Part shown: piece after piece, positions 5,421 to 6,074 of the stretch
How the letters are laid out: every line of letters begins with the position of its first letter
Position numbering within the stretch: the stretch's first letter is position 1
Source: Deltaproteobacteria bacterium
GTDB lineage: Bacteria > Desulfobacterota > Syntrophorhabdia > Syntrophorhabdales > Syntrophorhabdaceae
Direction: 5' to 3'
NCBI GenBank assembly: GCA_003506795.1
Contig: DNYO01000075.1
Coordinates: forward strand, 1-6,074
DNA length: 6,074 bases
Made by a program: the position numbers and the translations under genes
The notes under the pieces: generated by a model
Database searches by the model: none
Told to the model about the DNA's origin: nothing
The model's input: the letters and a program-made list of their open reading frames with translations, nothing else

Positions 5421-6074
5421 TCTGCCTTACCTCTTCAGCGAGGGCCACCCCCTCGCGTTTCATGGCCTCGATGGCCTTTTCTATCGTGCAGCCTTCAATG
5501 GTTCTGCTTCCTACTTTTATTGTCGGCCCTTTATCACATTTTTCAAAGCAGAATGACGCATTCACGTTCACCCTCGCATTAAGACCTTTAGAACGTATAT
5601 GTCCAAGTATATCATGAAGGAGCTTCTGAGAACCCTTGAGGAAACAGCTGGTACCGAAGCAGACACTGATATCGAGGCTCTTTTCGTCGCCGGAACTTAT
5701 GCTCACATCCTCGTCGAGGATGCGCTTGCGCGTGCGGTAGCTGGTATGGAGCAGCTCATGGGCCTTGTGGCTTCCCACGTCGCCGAGGACGGTATCATAC
5801 AGCTCGGTGATATACGGGTTGTCCTGGGACTTGTGGAGTTCAAGCATGCGATCGTTTTCATAGAGGCCTTTTGTCCGCTGCCGTCTTACTACGGGATCGC
5901 TGAAAACTGGCTGGCCCGCCCCGCCGACGCAACCGCCGGGGCATGCCATGACCTCGACGAGATCATAGTGCGCCTCGCCGGACCGGATCCTGTCGAGGAC
6001 GCGCCGCGCGTTGCCAAGACCGCTGACGACGGCGAGCGTGAATTCGTTGCCTGCAACGGAGAGCTTTGCCTCAC
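5413..6074 (-). CDS. hydA: Catalytic [FeFe] hydrogenase subunit with C-terminal [2Fe-2S] domain, 5' part missing
   Basis: The frame is open to the right edge (last full codon 6070-6072), giving 219 visible residues of a longer protein. The ATG at 5949 is internal: the residues before it (VVSGLGNARRVLDRI...) are typical hydrogenase sequence running into the H-cluster L3 motif, VMACPGGCVGGAGQP (visible residues 41-55). The usual GGGGQP is GGAGQP here. A small-subunit (Fe_hyd_SSU) segment follows (about 61-117), with LYENDR and KAHELLHTSYRTR. The C-terminus (about 130-205) is a thioredoxin-like ferredoxin of NuoE/HydC type with [2Fe-2S] cysteines C138, C143, C175 and C179. The L1 and L2 motifs and any N-terminal clusters are off-window, so the catalytic class cannot be confirmed. 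The fused domain suggests electron exchange with NAD(P)H- or ferredoxin-linked partners. Translational coupling to the HydS-like gene (8-nt overlap) makes it part of the same operon, whose promoter lies outside the window. Confidence 0.93.
   Translation of the reverse strand, partial: EAKLSVAGNEFTLAVVSGLGNARRVLDRIRSGEAHYDLVEVMACPGGCVGGAGQPVFSDPVVRRQRTKGLYENDRMLELHKSQDNPYITELYDTVLGDVGSHKAHELLHTSYRTRKRILDEDVSISSGDEKSLDISVCFGTSCFLKGSQKLLHDILGHIRSKGLNARVNVNASFCFEKCDKGPTIKVGSRTIEGCTIEKAIEAMKREGVALAEEVRQNV

Noticed and set aside
5413..5949. Treating the ATG at 5949 as the start of a 178-residue gene
   Set aside because: The frame stays open to the right edge, and the upstream residues (VVSGLGNARRVLDRI) are standard hydrogenase sequence. 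The ATG is the Met of the L3 motif.
1..6074. CRISPR arrays, tRNA or rRNA genes, insertion sequences, attachment sites
   Set aside because: I saw no regularly spaced repeats, cloverleaf-like sequence, transposase-like frame or flanking inverted repeats.

Overview
The window reads as a piece of an anaerobe's chromosome. Every supported gene lies on the minus strand, so transcription runs from right to left. The gene content is a FeFe-hydrogenase module, a benzoate-CoA ligase and a multiheme c-type cytochrome. This fits a strictly anaerobic, possibly syntrophic, aromatic-degrading Desulfobacterota/Syntrophales/Syntrophorhabdus-like bacterium. That placement is an inference from gene content alone; there is no marker gene here.

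Layout, in transcription order. (1) 6074-5413: C-terminal 219 residues of a catalytic FeFe hydrogenase (H-cluster L3 motif, small-subunit domain, then a fused thioredoxin-like [2Fe-2S] domain); its 5' part is outside the window. (2) 5420-3684: a 578-residue HydS-like protein made of two [4Fe-4S] clusters, a hydrogenase H-domain with all four H-cluster cysteines but the proton-relay cysteine replaced by alanine, an extra Fe-S domain, a PAS domain and a helical tail. (3) 3703-2534: a SpoIIE/PP2C-type serine phosphatase with intact metal-binding aspartates and an unrecognised C-terminal domain. These three frames overlap (8 nt and 20 nt), so they look like one translationally coupled operon. (4) After a 57-nt gap holding a GC-rich hairpin comes a benzoate-CoA ligase (2476-896) with a strong Shine-Dalgarno. 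A terminator-like hairpin (822-862) closes the unit. (5) A separate transcription unit follows: a candidate promoter (775-803) overlapped by a Fur-box-like element, a possible 28-codon small ORF, and an exported multiheme cytochrome (594 to beyond the left edge) with five CXXCH motifs in view.

Working model (inference): the catalytic hydrogenase and the HydS-like protein handle or sense H2 and electron-carrier redox state. The PAS region and the phosphatase would turn that into a protein-dephosphorylation signal. The adjacent ligase commits benzoate to the benzoyl-CoA pathway, whose thermodynamics depend on H2 removal. The physical linkage of an H2-sensing module to aromatic acid activation is the most interesting feature of the window.
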